Assembly: GCA_031976395.1 (NCBI GenBank)
Contig: DALYLJ010000061.1
Coordinates: 1-16,467, forward strand
From: UBA11164 sp002420085
Lineage (GTDB): Bacteria; Pseudomonadota; Gammaproteobacteria; Xanthomonadales; Xanthomonadaceae
DNA: 16,467 bases
Direction: 5' to 3'
Positions 13,983-16,467 of this stretch are shown here, piece after piece. The first letter of the stretch is position 1. Every line of letters starts with the position of its first letter. Under the pieces are notes generated by a model that saw only the letters and a program-made list of their open reading frames with translations, made no database searches and had not been told where the DNA came from. The translations under genes were made by a program, and so were the position numbers.

Positions 13983-16262
13983 ATGAACACGACACGAAGA
14001 CTCTGGCTCGGCCTCGGGACGCTGCTGATCGCGTCCTTCGGCGTGCTGCTGTGGATGGGTGGCGAGGTCCACCGACAGGCACCGCCCATGCCCGAGCGCG
14101 TGGTATCCGAAAGTGGCGCCTTGATCTACAGTCGCACCGACATCGAACGCGGTCGGCAGGTCTGGCAATCGATCGGCGGCATGCAACTCGGCTCGATCTG
14201 GGGCCACGGCGCCCTGGTCGCCCCGGACTGGAGCGCCGATTGGCTGCACCGCGAAACCATCGCCTGGCTCGACGTGCGGGCACAGGCCGCCCACGGCAGC
14301 AACTACGGCGACCTGGCACCCGGCGACCAGGCCAAGCTGCAAGCCGAGCTTGAGCCCGACATCCGCCACAACGGCTACGACCCGGCCACCGGCACCCTGA
14401 CCCTGCCCGACCAGCGGGCCGAAGCGATCCGCCAGGTGGCCGCGCATTACACCAGCCTGTTCGGTACCGGCGCCGACACCGCCGAACTGCGCGAAGCCTA
14501 TGCCATGAAGAACGGCACCGTCGCCGATGCCGAGCACCGCCAGGCATTGACCGGCTTCATCTTCTGGGCCTCCTGGGCAGCAGCAGCCGAACGCCCGGAC
14601 GGCGCCGGCAAGAGCTACACCAGCAACTGGCCGTATGAACCACTGGTCGGCAACCAACCGACCTCCACCGCGTTCCTGTGGACGGTGTTCAGTATCATCT
14701 TCATGCTCGCCGGCATCGCCCTGCTGGCCTGGCACTACGCGGTCTACCACGGTCGCGAACCGCGCCTGACACCACCCGCGCGCGACCCACTGGCCGACCT
14801 GGTACCGACCCCGTCGATGAAGGCGACCGGCAAGTATTTCTGGGTCGTGATCGCCCTGTTCCTGGTGCAGATCGCGCTCGGCGCGATCACTGCCCACTAC
14901 CAGGTCGAGGGTCAGGAACTCTATGGCATGTCGTTGGCCGACATCCTGCCCTACTCGCTGACCCGCTCCTGGCACACCCAACTGGCCGTGCTGTGGATTG
15001 CCACCGCCTGGCTGGCCACCGGCCTGTACATCGGCCCGGCGATCTCCGGTCACGAACCCCGATTCCAGCGGCTCGGCGTCAATTTCCTGTTCGTCTGCCT
15101 GCTGATCATCGTGGTCGGCGCCTTCGTCGGTCAGTGGTTCGCAGTGATGCAGAAACTTGGCCTGGAGCACAACTTCCTGTTCGGCCACCAGGGCTGGGAA
15201 TACGTCGATATCGGTCGCTTCTGGCAGGCATTTCTGTTCATCGGCCTGATGCTGTGGCTGGTGCTGGTCGGCCGTGCGCTGTGGCCAGCGCTCAAGCGGC
15301 GCGACGAGATGTCCTCGATCGTCGGCCTGCTGTTCCTGTCGGTGATCGCCATCGGCCTGTTCTACGGCGCCGGCCTGATGTGGGGCGAGCACACCTCGCT
15401 GTCGATGGTCGAATACTGGCGCTGGTGGGTGGTCCATCTGTGGGTGGAGGGCTTCTTCGAGGTGTTCGCCACCGCCGTAATCAGCTTCCTGTTCGTCAAA
15501 CTCGGCCTGGTGCGCGGCAAGACCGCCACCGAAGCGGTGCTGTTCGCCACCATGATCTTCATGGCTGGCGGCGTGCTCGGCACCTTCCATCACCTGTACT
15601 TCGCCGGCACCACCACCGCCGTACTGGCGCTCGGTGCCACCTTCTCGGCGCTGGAAGTGGTGCCCCTGGCCCTGATCGGCCTCGAAGCCTACGACACCTA
15701 CACCCACGGCAAGGCCACGCCATGGATGAGCCGCTACCGCTGGCCGATCATGTTCTTCCTCGCGGTGGCGTTCTGGAATCTGGTCGGCGCCGGACTGTTC
15801 GGCTTCCTGATCAACACCCCGCTGGCGCTGTACTACATGCAGGGTCTGAACCTCACCCCGCTGCATGGCCACACCGCCCTGTTCGGCGTCTACGGCATGC
15901 TCGGCATCGGCCTGATGATGTTCTGCCTGCGCGGCCTCAAGCCCAAGGCGGTCTGGAGCGACACCCTGCTGGCGCAGAGCTTCTGGACCTTCAACATCGG
16001 CCTGAGCCTGATGGCCCTGCTGACCCTGCTGCCGATGGGCCTGCTGCAACTCGATGCCGCCCTGGAGCACGGCTACTGGTTCGCTCGCTCGGCCGAGTTC
16101 ATGGGCCAGCCGATCATCGACCTGCTGGTCTGGTTGCGAGTCCCCGGCGACGTGATCTTCAGCGTCGGCGCCGTCCTGATCGCCCTGTTCACCGCCCGGC
16201 TGTGGCTCGAACGCGGACCCGCAACCCGAAATCTACCCGAAGGCAGCGATCTGGCACGCTGA
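13983..16262 (+). CDS. norB: Quinol-dependent nitric oxide reductase (qNOR)
   Basis: qNOR (NorZ) is an inner-membrane haem-copper-oxidase relative that reduces 2 NO to N2O using quinol. The 759-aa protein has one N-terminal membrane helix (about 8-25), a periplasmic cytochrome-c-like domain without a CxxCH haem site (about 30-225), then about 13 helices. All expected FeB ligands and acids are present: His485, Glu489 and Glu493 (VVHLWVEGFFEVFAT), His536-His537 (FHHLYF) and Glu558 (SALEVVPL). LHGHTALFGVYG (627-638) holds haem ligands. The quinol pocket keeps His305, Glu309 and Asp723, but has Leu313 where Phe is usual. ATG 13983 has GGAG eight bases upstream; a GTG at 13974 is less likely. No nitrite reductase is in view. 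Confidence 0.96.
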   Translation: MNTTRRLWLGLGTLLIASFGVLLWMGGEVHRQAPPMPERVVSESGALIYSRTDIERGRQVWQSIGGMQLGSIWGHGALVAPDWSADWLHRETIAWLDVRAQAAHGSNYGDLAPGDQAKLQAELEPDIRHNGYDPATGTLTLPDQRAEAIRQVAAHYTSLFGTGADTAELREAYAMKNGTVADAEHRQALTGFIFWASWAAAAERPDGAGKSYTSNWPYEPLVGNQPTSTAFLWTVFSIIFMLAGIALLAWHYAVYHGREPRLTPPARDPLADLVPTPSMKATGKYFWVVIALFLVQIALGAITAHYQVEGQELYGMSLADILPYSLTRSWHTQLAVLWIATAWLATGLYIGPAISGHEPRFQRLGVNFLFVCLLIIVVGAFVGQWFAVMQKLGLEHNFLFGHQGWEYVDIGRFWQAFLFIGLMLWLVLVGRALWPALKRRDEMSSIVGLLFLSVIAIGLFYGAGLMWGEHTSLSMVEYWRWWVVHLWVEGFFEVFATAVISFLFVKLGLVRGKTATEAVLFATMIFMAGGVLGTFHHLYFAGTTTAVLALGATFSALEVVPLALIGLEAYDTYTHGKATPWMSRYRWPIMFFLAVAFWNLVGAGLFGFLINTPLALYYMQGLNLTPLHGHTALFGVYGMLGIGLMMFCLRGLKPKAVWSDTLLAQSFWTFNIGLSLMALLTLLPMGLLQLDAALEHGYWFARSAEFMGQPIIDLLVWLRVPGDVIFSVGAVLIALFTARLWLERGPATRNLPEGSDLAR

Positions 16263-16305
16263 TTGCATCTTCGTCATGGCACTCCTCCTGGACGTGCTCT
16301 CCCCT

Positions 16306-16335
16306 CGGGGCGGCAGAAGCCGCCCCGTTTTTTTT
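16306..16335 (+). terminator. Strong intrinsic terminator after norB
   Basis: A perfect 9-bp GC-rich stem (CGGGGCGGC, 16306-16314; GCCGCCCCG, 16319-16327) with an AGAA loop is followed by eight consecutive T (16328-16335). It lies 44 bases after the norB stop and clearly ends that transcript. Confidence 0.95.
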
Positions 16336-16467
16336 GCCGGCGGTCTGGGGATCCACAAACCTGAATCCGTGCCCTCTCGGTCCATCCCCCTGCTGATGGC
16401 GGTCTTCGACCGCCCGGATGAAGGTGATGATGTCGGGCTTCGGGCATGGTCAACGCCTCTCGGAAGC
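16336..16467. other. Non-coding tail of the window
   Basis: I see no supportable gene here. Open frames on both strands lack a start with a ribosome site or run back through the terminator. Confidence 0.5.

Noticed and set aside
13230..16070. A 946-codon open frame on the minus strand antisense to anr and norB
   Set aside because: It is rich in Gln, His, Gly and Asp with no recognisable domain, as expected for an antisense shadow in GC-rich DNA, while both plus-strand genes are unmistakable.
13983..16262. Nitric oxide dismutase (NOD) instead of NO reductase
   Set aside because: NOD proteins have lost the catalytic glutamates, a FeB histidine and the quinol residues. Here Glu489, Glu493, Glu558, His536-His537, His305, Glu309 and Asp723 are all present.
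16275..16467. An open frame starting ATG GCA CTC just after norB and running off the window
   Set aside because: It reads straight through the intrinsic terminator stem and T-run and has no recognisable domain.

Overview
This is a GC-rich chromosomal window from a gammaproteobacterium. Several protein sequences point toward the Xanthomonadales (Lysobacterales) side of the class: the Crp-family regulator resembles Xanthomonas Clp more than E. coli CRP, the class I fructose-bisphosphate aldolase ends in the short bacterial form, and the order trpC - phosphatase - crp - speD recalls the trpC/vfr/speD neighbourhood known from Pseudomonas and Xanthomonas. These assignments come from remembered family sequences, not from a search. 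Most of the window is core metabolism and regulation; I see no phage, insertion sequence, CRISPR array, tRNA or rRNA.

Layout. (1) 1-319, minus strand: a damaged or fused AbrB-type antitoxin and the first codons of a PIN-domain (VapC-like) toxin, cut by the window edge. (2) 592-2246: divergent speD (S-adenosylmethionine decarboxylase) and a Clp-like crp gene sharing a 149-bp promoter region. (3) 2362-4432, minus strand: a tight three-gene operon of a 2-hydroxychromene-2-carboxylate isomerase-like protein, trpC, and a PgpC-like HAD phosphatase. (4) 4630-6567, minus strand: hslVU, preceded by a good candidate heat-shock (RpoH) promoter. (5) 6819-11565, minus strand: lower-glycolysis genes pgk, pykA and fba, with an FkbM-type methyltransferase placed between pgk and pykA. 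(6) 11687-16262, plus strand: hemN (oxygen-independent haem synthesis), an FNR/Anr-type oxygen sensor and a quinol-dependent nitric oxide reductase, ending at a strong intrinsic terminator.

How it fits together. Block 6 reads as a small anaerobiosis/NO-response module: the Anr/Fnr protein has all four Fe-S cysteines, a near-perfect FNR box lies upstream of hemN, and a degenerate FNR-like box lies upstream of norB. The same box between hemN and pgk could also link glycolysis to oxygen. The reductase keeps all catalytic glutamates and histidines, so it should reduce NO to N2O using quinol; no nitrite reductase is in view, so NO detoxification is as plausible as denitrification.

I do not see a convincing undescribed system. 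The items most worth a second look are the broken antitoxin/toxin pair, the predicted c-di-GMP-type ligand site of the Crp homologue, the possibly leaderless hemN mRNA, a Phe-to-Leu change in the quinol pocket of NorB, and the divergent FkbM methyltransferase inside the glycolytic cluster.
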